A model generated the notes under the pieces. That model had not been told where the DNA came from. It was given only the letters and a program-made list of their open reading frames with translations, and made no database searches. This document shows, piece after piece, positions 1-19,400 of a stretch of 64,000 nucleotides of DNA. Both the position numbers and the translations under genes were made by a program. Location: assembly GCA_033239005.1 (NCBI GenBank), contig BSQZ01000009.1, positions 8,590,752 to 8,654,751 on the forward strand, written 5' to 3'. Source of the stretch: Lamellibrachia satsuma (lineage: Eukaryota; Annelida; Polychaeta; Sabellida; Siboglinidae). How positions within the stretch are numbered: position 1 is the stretch's first letter; each line of letters starts with the position of its first letter.

Positions 1-254
1 CATTTCTTAACCTTAACTGAAGTGAAAATGGAAACGCTGAAAACTCACGAATTTCACCCTTGGTGAAATGTCGAACATTTTTAAATAACTCAACTGCGAA
101 TGTTACATAAACTATTCACACACTATTATTTCGACATCAACGAACCAGATTTGCGATATGCTAAATCAGTTGAGGATGGTGTTTAATGCAGGAATGTCTT
201 GGTCTTGCTGGTTTGGTCACTGGATAGTACCAGTGGATGAACACGTGTAACTGT

Positions 255-347
255 CGCAACTGTTTAAGACAGTTTGATGACGCAACTGTTTAAGACAGTT
301 TGACGACGCAACTGTTTAAGACAGTTTGACGACGCAACTGTTTAGCA
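255..347. repeat. 26-bp tandem repeat, about 3.6 copies
   Basis: The unit begins cgcaactgtttaagacag and recurs at 255, 281, 307 and 333. The copies are nearly identical and the last one is partial. The rest of 1-465 shows no gene or repeat that I recognise. Confidence 0.9.
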
Positions 348-465
348 CTAAACGATTGGTAAGTGAGAAAACAACAAAAGCCGCGAACTGTTACTTTGGT
401 AACGTGATAGGAATTAATCGACGCGATTACGCAATGCTGTGATTTCGGGGTTGTTGCAATCATCT

Positions 466-757
466 TCTCAGGCGCGGTGGCGTGTGGGTTAGAACACCGG
501 ACTCTCAATCGACAGAACCCGGAACCTTTTGCTGCTGTTTCTAAGCTAGGGTAATTTCGTTCACCCCGCGTTGCCTCAGTTCACTCAGCTGTATGAACGA
601 GTTCACGGCTAAAGACAGAGGAGGATATGTGAACGAATAGTCTTTGCTCAGTAATTGCCGCGTGGCTGAATGCTTCCCAGAGAAGACGCGATTGGGCTGG
701 AATGAACCAGGGGGTGATGTGCAAAGCGCTTTGATACTGCGCTATATAAGACGTATC
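466..757 (+). mobile_element. SINE-B copy 1 (tRNA-like head, conserved centre, LINE-type tail)
   Basis: A tRNA-like head (ggcgcggtggcgtgtgg, then a degenerate B box near 520) is followed by a central block containing gtggctgaatgcttcccaga. The tail aaagcgctttgatactgcg leads into gctatataag. The same centre and tail occur at 13070-13250 and 54893-55170 (both minus) and at 61795-62540 (plus), so this is a dispersed family. AAAGCGCTTT...GCGCTATATAA tails are typical of L2/CR1-mobilised SINEs. The assignment as a SINE is inference from this layout. I did not find a target-site duplication. Confidence 0.7.
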
Positions 758-1734
758 TTTGCTTAGCGAAGCCAGGCGTGTGTGCGGTTCGTTGATAATA
801 GTCGCAGCCGCGGATGTATCGGGTCAATCGTTTGTTGTGATGGAACTGGTCGTGGGCTGCGTAGTTCGTTGGACGTGAACGTTTCGTTCTACTCTCTGGA
901 TTACGTGTAGTCAATTCATCCACAAGGACATTGGTGAAATCGATGGAGGTCAGCAGATCACCACAAAGTTAACCATTATATGGTCAGGTAGGACAGGGCT
1001 AACGTAGGCCGTGTCTTTGAACAAGAAAACAAGGTTAATGGCATCTACTAAATGCCCTAATTTTGATCGTATTTAAAACCGACTGCAATCACATAAACGG
1101 GGAAGCAGTGATCAATTATACTGATGACCCCTGTCATTTATTGAGTGGTCTAACTAAATGTTGGTATGCTGTGTGAACAAAGGCTACTTTGTGGTAACTG
1201 AATCTGGATGACCAGGTCCACACGGAATGGGACCGGACAATTGACCTGTGACATTTAGAAATACTTTTATACAGGTTGGTTTTGCTGTGATCCAGAAGGG
1301 GAATAAAACGCCATGTTAGTCCTGCTGGGGTAGTGAATAGGAGTTTTAAACAGAGCTAATTAATACGCAGCTGCGTCATTCAAGGCCGCGCCATTTTGTA
1401 AATTGGAAACAATCCGCGTGGTGGCGCCTCAGCATAAAAGTAGTTACACATCCAAGTTAGCATCGAATATTCAACCCAAAAGTATACCTTACAATGGTAT
1501 GAGGATTTACACTGAAACGCCATCACATGGACTGTTTCAAAAAGGTGCTCTAGTATCACACTGACGCATCTCTGTATACAGAGATCAGTGGACGCAGCCG
1601 GTATTCATTAGTTCATAATCACCGACGTGAATATCTACTTAAGCTCCCTTGTATTGTAAATATTCCTTGGTTTAAATTGACTTAAGCGTCACACCAGGTG
1701 CAGCGTTTCAAAGAGTCCAAACAAAATGCAATAT
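758..1734. other. No recognisable feature
   Basis: I see no convincing ORF, splice-bounded exon or repeat here. Upstream non-coding exons of the peptide gene could lie in this stretch, but none can be pinned down. Confidence 0.4.
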
Positions 1735-1880
1735 ACTTTAAAGCGAAACAAAAGCCATGGCTTTGGAGCTACGCACCTAAAACAGATACTAAATACTACC
1801 ATGTGCAACTAAAATCAAGAATATCACGAAACTGGTTTACTCAGAATGTGTTCTAAAAGTGGGAGATTCCGGTCATATCT
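1735..1880 (+). repeat. Interspersed repeat family C, copy 1
   Basis: This copy shares the core aatcaagaatatcacgaaac, followed by tggtttactcagaatgtgtt, with three other places: 2195-2345 (minus), 27890-28045 (plus) and 30600-30750 (minus). The consensus runs from an AAACCAAAGGC block through a TTTGCAACTATAA block to a GGTTTACT block. Copies 1 and 2 are inverted relative to each other about 320 bp apart. I do not know the parent element. Confidence 0.7.
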
Positions 1881-2194
1881 CCAGTTGACTGAGCGCTGAC
1901 ATGTTAGCCAGCGGGACCGATAAGCGCATGCGCAGTTCTATCGGAAAATCGGATAACCTAGACTACTGATACGTACTAAGGGAGGCCGGCATACATATAG
2001 CCAACTTAAGGTCACAAACAAAGATGTTATTTTGTCAGAAAGAGGACTAGTTTAGTAAACAAATTCCAAAATATGTTACATAAGTTGTGTTTAGACGCAA
2101 ACAGCATAGCCATATCGTATTGGCAAATATAGTAACAGGTGTACACAAATATATTTTTATTTGGCGAGCGAATTTTGCTAGACTTTAACATTCG

Positions 2195-2345
2195 TGACGT
2201 ATGGTTATCTAACAATATGCCGCGACCAATGAAATTAAGATGATGTGTGTTCAACAAGGTTTTCCTAGTAAACCAATGGCATGATATTCTTAATTGTAGT
2301 TGCAAATGATTATGTTTTAGCAACTCTAGAACTGACGTTTGTTTC
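2195..2345 (-). repeat. Interspersed repeat family C, copy 2 (inverted)
   Basis: On the minus strand this reads tcatttgcaactacaattaa, then gaatatcatgccattggttt, matching copy 1 at 1735-1880. The pair could be the two ends of a roughly 600-bp fold-back element. Confidence 0.65.
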
Positions 2346-2408
2346 CCCTTGAAGCTGCTTCCTCAAATGGTTCAGCCCATCGCGAATCTGTTTCATTTGT
2401 GTCCAGAT

Positions 2409-2570
2409 GTGTAGTGTGTGACTAGTTTAAGTAATGTGTAGTGTGCGACTAGTTTAAGTAATGTGTAGTGTGTGACTAGTTTAAGTAATGTGTAGTGTGT
2501 GACTAGTTTAAGTAATGTGTAGTGTGTGACTAGTTTAAGTAATGTGTAGTGTGTGACTAGTTTAAGTAAT
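2409..2570. repeat. 27-bp minisatellite, 6 copies
   Basis: The unit is gtgtagtgtgtgactagttt plus aagtaat. Six nearly perfect copies follow each other; copy 2 has one T-to-C change (gtgtgcgact). Confidence 0.95.
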
Positions 2571-3279
2571 GTGCGCAGTCTGATTAATACAAAAATTACT
2601 ATTTTTGTTCAAATCACCGAAAGAATTGATTTCACTCGTTAGATCTGGTAAGGATCAAAATAGTGAATATCCAAAATGGTAAACACTGTGCGAGTGAACG
2701 CCTATCATGGGCGTTACTTCAATCCTGCCGCAGGTCACATAATAAAGGAAAACAATTTCTCCAAGGGTGAAAATCTAGGTTTTCCAGCATTTCGATTTTC
2801 ACTACATTTAATGCTTGAACAAACATTAAGTAATGTAATAGTTTATCAGGTGATTTTAAAAAATGCATACAAAAGTGGCACAATCGAGCCATCATGTTAC
2901 CATGGATACTAGGTAGGTTTGGTGTTTCGCTAAATCTATTTAAAATTGGACTAGGAAAAAAATTGAACTGGGGATGCAACTTTAAAGTGAGTTCACGTAA
3001 AACGTGTCCGTGATTTATATTGGTTGTAAGTGCCCGCTTACTTGTTATTTCATACGACGTGTACATCAGCATGATATACAACGTTGTTTGCTTCGAGTTG
3101 TGTCCAAACTTTGCAGGATCGTCCTCGAAACTGATACCCGCGGATAAACGTGCTGTTTCCGACGAGGGTGACTCGTTAATCAAACCGACGTTGTACCATT
3201 TCACATGTAAAGCACAAATATTTGTAGCAGTTCGTAACTACTTTGCTTTCACTTTCAGATACATCCGGCGGAACTTACG

Positions 3280-10620
<7,341 letters not shown>

Positions 10621-10717
10621 CACGGAACAGTGGTGAGTAGGAGGCCCGTAACACCATCATACTATCACGAACGCTATCATGCAACCACGAACACTATCTG
10701 CCGTGACGACGGGGCGC

Positions 10718-10723
10718 AATAAA
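10718..10723 (+). terminator. Poly(A) signal AATAAA of the peptide gene
   Basis: The hexamer lies 98 bp after the TGA at 10618-10620 and is followed by a T/G-rich stretch (atacttgtctgcattg), as expected of a cleavage region. It supports exon 2 being the last exon. Confidence 0.55.
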
Positions 10724-10740
10724 TATACTTGTCTGCATTG

Positions 10741-10770
10741 AAACAAACAAACAAACAAACAAACAAACAC
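10741..10770. repeat. (AAAC)n microsatellite
   Basis: Seven consecutive aaac units, directly after the inferred 3' end of the peptide gene. Confidence 0.9.
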
Positions 10771-10774
10771 AAAA

Positions 10775-11554
10775 TAAACACATTCTCACAAACAAACAAG
10801 GGTGCGTGTGTGAATGCGTACGTACGTGCGTTTGTGCGTGCGTGCATACACACCCACTCACTAAAAATGACATAAAAACTTTCCTATGAAATTACGCTGA
10901 CTTACCTACGCATTACGCATATTAATGAAACTGCTTTGCACATTTGCGGCTGTTAACAGACTATGCAATCAATAACACATTTCCTTAATTGCTTTAATCG
11001 GGGAGGTTTTTTGCTTCCCAATTTCGAAACATTGCCACTCATAATGAAGGAATATCGACCGTAGAATGAATGACAAAACGTATTATTTATTAAGATTAAA
11101 TGATAGGTTGTCCGCAATGTCGTAATCGTATTACACGTCGCCTGTCGTTTATTGAAGCACATTTGTGCTTCATCCTGATCGACGGCCGAAGCCTGAAATA
11201 ACCCGGCATAACTTCAGCACGCCTAATTATTGCATGTTGAAAAGATTGCCGACGTTTTTATCCAACACCCATTATTGCTCGCACTATTCCATCTCGATTC
11301 CATCTGGAAAAACGTATCGACGAAAATCCCATTCGCGAACGAAGTGGGAGTAATTTGGAGTGACGGGCACGAGATTGCGACAGTCGCGCTGATGGTCCGT
11401 GGTGTCATCGGCTCAAAAAGGGTTGCGCGTGTTCCAACTAAGACTGATTGCCAGCTTTGCCAAAGTGACACGTACGGCGCTAGCTTCCTCTACTGCTTAC
11501 ACGCACGCACTGGCTCCCACGCACACGCGCACCCACCCACACGCACGCACGCAC

Positions 11555-11594
<40 letters not shown>

Positions 11595-12561
11595 TATTTC
11601 AAGCCTCGATATGAATCGTCCATGATGCAAATAAGGCCATGGTAACGTTTTGTCTGATTATAACTGAATTTGGATAATCAAAAGTCCTGACAACTGTTCA
11701 CAGTAACTGCCATCATCTCGTTGACATGCTGACCTCCAGCTATTTTTAAACGCCCCCACGTGCGACGCCCGCCAATGTTTACAAAGGAATCCACGTATTC
11801 GTGCGCTCACGTGGCCAATGGCAGAACAAATTCCCATAAATCCCTCCACTTGTTGTGCGCTATTCCATTCCGCTATGCGCTATTTCACAGCCAACAGCTC
11901 CTACAAACAAACCCGTGACTTTGCCTGCACAACTGCACTTATGTCACATCATATGAATTGCTTAACTTCACATATCACAATTTAATATGCCCTACATTCA
12001 TGAAACTATAAACAGGAAGTTCAACTGGGGTCAGAGCTCATTAATAATGATGATCTTCCGATGTAACTTCCGGCTGAGATAGCCTGCGTCTGCGTACCAC
12101 ACGCAGCTACTCATTACTGACAATGCCCAGCTGAGAGCCAAGCCCTTATTAACAGCTGTGTATAATACATAAACACTCTCAATGCAAGTAATGTCTTCTC
12201 TTAATTACGCCTCATCTAGCATGATGGCGTCGAGCTTTGATCCACGTTCTCCAATTTGCCATTACGATAGTGTATTCACTGCATCTCGGCGATTATAACC
12301 AAACATCGTCACATCTCTGATAAGTTAACAACCAGTCACAGACATCTCAGCAAATCTGTAATTTGCTTTGATTTCCAAAAGTCAGTCTTACAGCCTGCTG
12401 TGATACATCGATGTAATTGTACCACAACACCCTGGTGGGCACTGCTTGCCTTTTCTCAGTTCCCGTTCACTTAGTGTTTCTTCGAAATTCTTCTACGTCG
12501 GTTTGCTGTTAATATCCTCAGCTTTGTGGCAATGTTTTCCACTATACCAAACATTTTCATA
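10775..12561. other. Intergenic, with one (CA)n tract
   Basis: A cacg/ca-rich tract spans about 11500-11592. The open frame around 11230-11625 runs into it and has no recognisable domain, so I do not call a gene. Nothing else stands out. Confidence 0.45.
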
Positions 12562-12573
12562 TTTCACATCCAT

Positions 12574-12896
12574 GGTAGGTAGGTAAAGTCATCCCCCAGG
12601 CATTACGCCTTAGGAAGCCATGAAGGCTTATATGGCCAGTGCTTAAACCTGGTTTCTATAGTGCGAAGCAACTTAGAGTGCAGTTATACTGACCCTCCTG
12701 GACGGGACACTAGTCCATCGCAGGTACCTTCCAAACAGTGTTTGTACTCATTTACAGCTGAGTAGACTGAGGCAAAATAGGGTAAACGAAATTGCCTAAG
12801 CTTCGAAAACGAAACGTGACCAGTGTGGGTCTTGAACTCACAACCCTCGAATTTAGAGTCCAACACCTTAACCACTAGGCCATGGCTGCCCCCCAC
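12574..12896 (-). mobile_element. SINE-A copy 1, full length with 12-bp target duplication
   Basis: The minus strand starts with a tRNA-like head. The A box is tggcctagtggttaagg and the B box region gagttcaagaccc, close to the Pol III consensus. The tail ends ggatgactttacctacctac. The direct repeat tttcacatccat flanks it at 12562-12573 and 12897-12908, proving retroposition. A second copy is at 62196-62493. The head is derived from a tRNA but is not a functional tRNA gene, because the acceptor stem cannot be completed. Confidence 0.9.
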
Positions 12897-13069
12897 TTTC
12901 ACATCCATACGCCTAATTTATGTTTCGTTTAGTTAAATATAATAAAAAGCCAAGGATTGTGTAACGAGCTGCATCATCTTCTACTGATGCAAGATTCGTC
13001 TTTTTCTAAAACTGTAACCTCTGCTTAGTGGCAAAGGTGCGGATTCGTGTAACGTTACATGTGTTGGAC

Positions 13070-13250
13070 AAATGCAAACGCTTTACACTTCATCCGTTGT
13101 TAATTCGAACATCAACTGGCCGTTTCAGTGAAGCATTCCGTCACGCTGTAATCAGTGCACGAATGTTGTACGTTCACGTAGTTTCACGTACGTCTGAGTG
13201 AACTGGGGCAACCTGGAGTGAAACTGAAACGTGGTCTCAGATGTATAAAC
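13070..13250 (-). mobile_element. SINE-B copy 2
   Basis: On the minus strand the order is as in copy 1: a gttgccccagttcactcag block, the central gtgacggaatgcttcactg block and the gaagtgtaaagcg tail. It is diverged and the tRNA-like head is poorly preserved. Confidence 0.6.
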
Positions 13251-13259
13251 GGTAAAGTG

Positions 13260-14470
13260 TAGCAGTTTCGTTTTCGTTTTCGTTTTATTGTGCACCGTTC
13301 ACTTGCAGGACACGGCGTGATCACCTACCACAGTTAACAGACGCAAGTGTGCAAGCGGTCAACAGGGTGAAGTTCACGAAGACCTCGACATAATTGTGAA
13401 CGGAAGGCAGAAATAACTTCCACGTGGATTGTCTACACAACGCAAACACATCGCCCGAAAAGACTGTCCAAGTCGTTGTTCAGTAGACAGTATGCAATAA
13501 GCGAGACTTTAATTTGGGATAAATAATTACAGAGCAATCCAGGATCGGTCGATACCAGACAACATCCAATTGTACACGAAACGGTTGACGGAATTATTTA
13601 AACACTAGGTGACTTATCCCTTCATTGGTATTCGGCAATGTGAATCCCCTCTAGCAATTTGATCTGATGCTGGGATTTGATCAGATGCTGTTCGTAGACG
13701 GTTGTCTAATTAGTTGGTTCGCATAAATTGTATATCAAAATGTGGATCAATCGATCGCTCACAAAAATTAATTAGAGCAAGACATATTGTATCCCTTTTC
13801 AATTGATCATTCATATCGAAACGTTTAAATTGTGGCCAGTGTATTAAAATGTACGAAGACATTTGTCAAGCAGAAATGTGTATGACCTTGAAGTGGCAGT
13901 TTTCCCGTGACTTTGTAATGTCAGTAGTAAAGTGTACAAACGTTCATAATTAATGTCGGCAAACAGCGTAGGAAATGCTAATGCCGGTTGATACAGCCAG
14001 GACATCATTAACTCTTACATCGAGTGCTGAATACCAAGAAGTTAACCGTATAATGACTTATTAGCAGAGACGTTCCTCGATTTCACAGCAACTGAAATAG
14101 TCGAATCTTTGTATTTTCTTGACATAACAGTTTTAGATCGATGTGTCGAATTCACAGGAAGTATTCGCACCATCATGTTAACAAACCGTCCACGTCACAT
14201 ATTAACGCGAGATGTTATATGCGTCGCGCATGTCACGTCCACTTAGTGTCGACACTGAAGACGACATCTATATATGTATGCGTCAATATATGATCCGCTG
14301 CGGTCCAGATGAAGTGATACTGGACATAACGGCAGGAGAAGACACCCCCATCATATCAGACAGTGACGATGTGTCTGAGTTGTGACTATCTAACATGGAC
14401 GGAGAGAGAAGTGGTTGGAAGAACCAACCAATGACGTGTAGTGACCTTCTATCAAATACACACTTCTGTT
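13260..14470. other. No recognisable feature
   Basis: Apart from a short cgttttcgttttcgtttt run near 13270, I see no gene, RNA or repeat here. Confidence 0.4.
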
Positions 14471-14479
14471 TGAATGGTA

Positions 14480-15090
14480 CACCGTTGTTGCGTTGTTTTT
14501 ATACCAATGTTATGTCTTTGGAATTACCCAGCATGCTTCTGCATACAAGTCATGCATGAGAACTTTCTCACGTCCAACCTACACTGCTCGTTATCTAATG
14601 CTCCTTTGTGTCGTCTGGTTCTACTGCCTTCTTTAAGTTTGAAGAACATATTCCTATCACTATCCTCATAACCATTTACTATTTAAACAGTCTCCTCTTA
14701 GTCTCCTGGTCTCTAGTGTTGTCAAACGACATTCTAATAAGTGGCTTGCATATCCAAGGTCTCTCAGTTATGGAATCATTCTAGTTGTTCTTCTATACGT
14801 GTTTTTACTATATGGCATCCATGCGGGCATACAATGGGGTACCCCGCTCAAAACAGATTTCCAGTTTGAAATCTCACCTTCTACTATTACTCTCTGTTTG
14901 TAAGCCACTTTTCTATGCAGTTTATTGCACCAGGGCTATTAGCTTAAGTAACAATCTTTGATGTGAGACTTTATCAAAAGCGTTCTGAAAATGTAAGCAG
15001 ACAACATCCGCTTGTGACCCATCATAAAGCCACTTTGAAATTTCTTCCAAAAAAAGATAACAGATTGGTTAGACATGACCTTGCTTTTGA
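14480..15090 (-). mobile_element. CR1-like LINE relic with internal deletion
   Basis: Colinear with 51200-52210: both contain ctgccttctttaagtttgaa, gtctcctggtctctagtgtt and ccagtttgaa-type blocks. The part encoding most of the RT palm between roughly 51510 and 51945 is missing here. It has no intact ORF. Confidence 0.8.
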
Positions 15091-15164
15091 TCGCAGTAAT
15101 TCGTGGTCGCTCGCAATGTCGGCTCCTCTCATGGCCCTAGTGTCCATTACTGATGTCCAGTGTT

Positions 15165-15712
15165 GCCTGCTCACTAACACTATGGTCTATTTGATTCTTT
15201 GCCCATGTCTGCTTATGTATCAGTTTATGTGGGAAAATGGTACCTGTTGCCGCAAAGTTATTGAGTCCGCAGAAATCAACGAGTCTTTCCCGTTGTCATT
15301 TCTTTCACCTCCTCCATGGCTTCCTATTATATTTTCTTATCCGTCGTTGTCTTCTCCAACTTTGGCATTTAAATCCGCCATTTCTAGGAGCATGTCATGC
15401 TTATGAACACTGTCCACAACTGTCTGAAGTTGTTCGTAGAAATTGTCTTTATCTTCGACGTTATCTTCAATCGTCGGTGCATAGACTTGTATGATCGATA
15501 GCTTTACATACTTGGAGAAAAATCTAGCATAAATAATTCTATCGCTGATAGGTTTCCATTCCATCAATGCTTGTTCTGCTTTCTTTGTTATCATTATTGC
15601 CACTCCATGCCTGTGCATGTTGTCTTCTCTCCTTGAAAAAAATACCCTCTCTCCCGGTGACTTGACTTTTCCTTGTCCCACCCATCTGCAGTCACTATTG
15701 CCCATGACATAT
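15165..15712 (-). mobile_element. Older RTE-like LINE copy, 3'-side piece (endonuclease part)
   Basis: The minus frame 15337-15705 reads DCRWVGQGKV...VYAPT...DLNAKVGEDNDG, the middle of an APE endonuclease. It is nearly the same as 18170-18490 of the younger copy. It breaks exactly at 15712/15713 where the younger element begins and resumes at 18933. The reverse-transcriptase half of this copy has been lost on the left. Confidence 0.85.
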
Positions 15713-18700
15713 CACCTCACCTCACCTATCCTCTTCGGGCCCAGTGGCCCATAAGGCCGAAGTGAATCTCCTCCATCTTGTTCTGTCAGCTGCTACACGT
15801 CTGGCTTTGTTCCAGCTATTCCACCCCAGTATACGTCTTTCATTTTCAACAGTTGATCGCCACGTTGTCTTTGGTCGCCCAACCTTTCTTCTACCTTCAG
15901 GCGTCCAGGTCAGTGCGGTCTCACAATTGCTGTTCTTCTCCATTCGTAGGATATGTCCTACCCACTTCCATCTTCTTAACTTGACCTCAGTGCTGATTGT
16001 CTTCAATTTTGTTTTTGCCAGAATATCTCGATTTGGTACAACGTATGGCCATCGAATTGGTAGGATTCGTCTTAAACATGTATCTAACTTTCTGTTGTCT
16101 CCTTCGTTAATTTTCCATGTTTCACTTCCATACAACAACACTGGTTTAACAAGTGTGTTAAAAAGCCTTAATTTCGATCTCAATGTGTATATATTTGAAC
16201 TCCATATCTGCTTTAGTTTCATGAAGGATACCCTCGCTTTTCAAATTCTGTTAACAATGTCATCGCCGCCTCCTCCTTGCTTACTAACGTTCGCACCAAG
16301 GTAGTTATACTTGTCCACTTCCTTTAGCTCTAGATCATCGATTAGTATTCTGTTTTCGCACTTGCTGTTTATCTTCAATATTTGAGTTTTCTTTTTATTT
16401 ATTCTTAGTCCTGTCCTTGCTGCAAATTGATTCAGTTGTCTTGTCTTTGTTTGCATGTGTGTGTAGCATGATGACATGAGTGCTATGTCGTCGGCAAAGT
16501 CCAGGCCCTCTAGTTTTGACGTGAAGTTCCATCTTATTCCTATTTTGTTTCCCGCTGTTGTGTTTCTCATTATCCAGTCCACTACTATCAAGAAGATAAA
16601 CCCAGACATTACATCTCCTTGTTTAACTCCAGTTTTGACCTTGAACCACTCAGATTCCTCACCTTCGTCTAACACTGCACATTCACTATCTTCGTATAAC
16701 ATCTGTACCATGTGGATTATCTTGCATGGAATTCCATAGCTCTCCATAATTTTCCATAGACTTTCTCGGTGCACTGAGTCAAATGCTTTTTTAAATAAAA
16801 AGAAAATCCACAAACGTGATGTATAGAGTTGCCTGCCATTCCACTACCTGTTCTATAATATTTCGTAAAATAAATATCTGTTCTACTGTGCCTCTCGCAC
16901 TTCTAAAACCTGCTTGTTCGTCTCTCAACTTGCTGTTAACTCCATCTCTTATTCTGTCAATGAGTACTGTTCCGAATACTTTACTAGGAACAGATGTCAA
17001 AGTAATTCCTCTCCGATTCCCGCACTCTGTCAGGTCACCTTTCTTCGGTATTTTAACGATCAGTCCCTGCTTCCACGTTTTTGGCACTTTCTCTTGTTCC
17101 CAAAATGTTCTGAATAATTTGACAAGCCATTTCTCTGTTGTATTCATGTCTGCTTTTAATAATTCTGCTGTAATTTCGTCCTTGCCCCCTGCTTTCCCGT
17201 TTTTCATCTTCCTTAGCGCTGTTCTAATTTCTGCCTTAGTTATTGGGTCAGTGCTGATTTCGTTTATGATCGGATGTATCTCCACATCTGTTACAGGGTC
17301 ATCAGGTATAGGTCTATTAAGGATTTCCTCAAAGTGTTCTTTCCATCGCTTCCTTATGGCCAATCCTTCCGTTATTAAGTTTCCACCTTTGTCTTTCACT
17401 GCATTTGTTGTCTTACGTTTGTCATTACTGAGGGTTTTTGTAATATCATACACTTCTTTCATTCTTCCATTATGTGCTGCTTCCTCTGCTTCCATGGCAA
17501 GGTGGTCAACCCACTTCCTCTTGTCTTGTCTCATACTCTTCTTCACTTCTTTGTCTTTACACCTATATTTATCCATGTAATTCTGCTTAATCCTGTCTGA
17601 CTTTGTCTGCTCGATGTTGTTCTTCAGTCGTTTTCTCTCTTCTACTAACTCCCACGACTCCTTGCTGATCCATGGTTTTTGCCCTTTCTTTTTGTACCCC
17701 AGTACTTCTTGAGCTGTTTCTTTGTATGCATCCTCAAAGTCTTGCCATTGTTTCTCAACTTCTTCTTCGCCTGTTTCTTCGTAGTCTTGTAATATATCAT
17801 ATTTGTTGCGTAACTTCAGTGAGAATTGGGCTTTAATAGCTGGTTGCTGTAACTTAATTATATCAAATTTCTTTCAGATCGCCTTGTTCTTTTGTGTTCT
17901 CTTTAGTTCCAGCTTGATTTTTTATCGCACTACTCACTAACACATGGTCTATTTGGTTCTTTGTCTTTCCTCCTGGAGATGTCCATGTCTGTTTATGTAT
18001 ACGTTTATGTGGGAAAATGGTACCTGTTACCACGAGGTTATTGAGTCCGCAGAAGTCAACAAGTCTTTCTCCATTGTCATTTCTTTCACCTACTCCATGG
18101 CTTCCTATTATGTTTTCATATCCGTCGTTGTCTTCTCCAACTTTGGCATTTAAATCCCCCATTACTAAGAGTATGTCATGCTTATGAACACTGTCCACAA
18201 CTGTCTGCAGCTGTTCGTAGAAATTGTCTTTATCTTCCGCTGGCTTCATTTGTTGGTGCATAGACTTGTATGATCGATAACTTTACATACATGGAGAAGA
18301 ATCTAGCATAAATAATTATATCACTGATAGGTTTCCATTCCAGCAATGCTTGTTCTGCTTTCTTCGTCATCATTATTGCTACTCCGTGTCTGTGTATGTT
18401 GTCTTCTCTCCATGAAAAAATTATGCTCTCTCCGGTGTTCATCTTGACTTTTCCTTGTCCCATCCATCTGCATTCACTAATGCCCATGACATATATTTTA
18501 TATTTGTCCATTTCTCTTGCAAGCTGGGCTGATTTCCCTATAGAGTATAACGTTCTCACATTCCAACATCCTATATTTACATTAACTTTTGGCTTGGTTA
18601 ACGACGTTGTCAGCCTCCGAACTTCCGTTTGGCTTTGATCCGGAAGCGTCATACTGTCCAAATAAATGATGTCATCATCTGCTGGTATCTGGGCCGTCGC

Positions 18701-18932
18701 CTTCCTGTAGCCATTTCCAGCACAAGCTGGCTTTTGAAATTCACTTCTGGTTTCTGTAACATCATTTGAGCTGGGAGGGTTGTTGGCCCTCCGCAGTAGG
18801 TTTATTTTCGGGGTTTTCTTTCCCTTAGCCATAGCCTCGTTTGCCCAGCACAATGTACTGGTTACCGGGGTGCACCACGAGGAGGTGAGGTTGACTTGAG
18901 TGTCTTTACGGTTGAGCGCATCAACACCCCTT
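15713..18932 (-). mobile_element. RTE-like non-LTR retrotransposon, about 3.2 kb, defective
   Basis: On the minus strand the order is 5' leader, APE endonuclease, reverse transcriptase, C-terminal region. Endonuclease motifs are CWNVRTLYSIG, GISECRWMGQG, VMGDLNAKVG and NQIDHVLVS. RT motifs are RRGITLTSVPSK, DEQAGFRSARGT, GVKQGDVMSGF and LDFADDIAL. The C-terminus has LLYGSETW and GRPKTTWR. The 3' end is (GGTGA)3, and ATGACATAT is duplicated at 15704-15712 and 18933-18941. Size, single ORF and short-repeat tail fit the RTE group, but the clade is inference. The ORF is broken: a frameshift near 16800 in the RT, and a lesion near 17870 that removes the SDH endonuclease motif. It cannot make an active protein. 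Confidence 0.85.
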
Positions 18933-19400
18933 ATGACATATATTTTATATGTATCCATGTATCTTGCAAGCTGGGCTGATTTCTATATAGTACAACGTTC
19001 TCACATTCCAACATCCTATTTGTACATTAACTTTTGGTTTGGTTTAGCTTTGATCCGGAAGCGTCATACTGTCCAAATAAATGATGTCATCATCCGCTGG
19101 TATCTGGGCCGTCGCCTTCATGTAGCCATTTCCAGCACAAGCTTTTGAGATTCACTTCTAGTTTCCGTAACATCGTTTGAGTTGGGAGGGTTGTTGGCCC
19201 TCCGCAGTAGGTTTATTTTTGGGGTTTTCCTTCCCTTAGCCATAGCCTCATTAGCCCAGCACAATGTATTGGTTACCAGGGTGCACCACGGGGAGGTAAT
19301 GTTAACTTGAGTGTCTTTACGATTGAGCGTATGAACACCTCTTACACCCCAAAGCCATGGAATGCCGTTAATGCTGCGATGAGACCATGCCACTTGGCAC
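18933..19400 (-). mobile_element. Older RTE-like LINE copy, 5' piece
   Basis: This repeats the leader of the younger element (LNRKDTQVN, WANEAMAKG, NLLRRANNPP) plus the start of its endonuclease. It is contiguous in sequence with 15165-15712 once the younger insert is removed. Its own 5' boundary is near 19345-19400. Confidence 0.8.

Noticed and set aside
11230..11625. 131-codon plus-strand ORF
   Set aside because: Ends in a (CA)n tract; no domain, no supporting splice sites, no neighbour relation.
12820..12896. tRNA gene on the minus strand
   Set aside because: Good A and B boxes, but no closed acceptor stem; it is the head of a SINE with target duplications and a second copy at 62.4 kb.
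16816..17580. 254-codon plus-strand ORF
   Set aside because: Antisense shadow of the LINE reverse-transcriptase frame.
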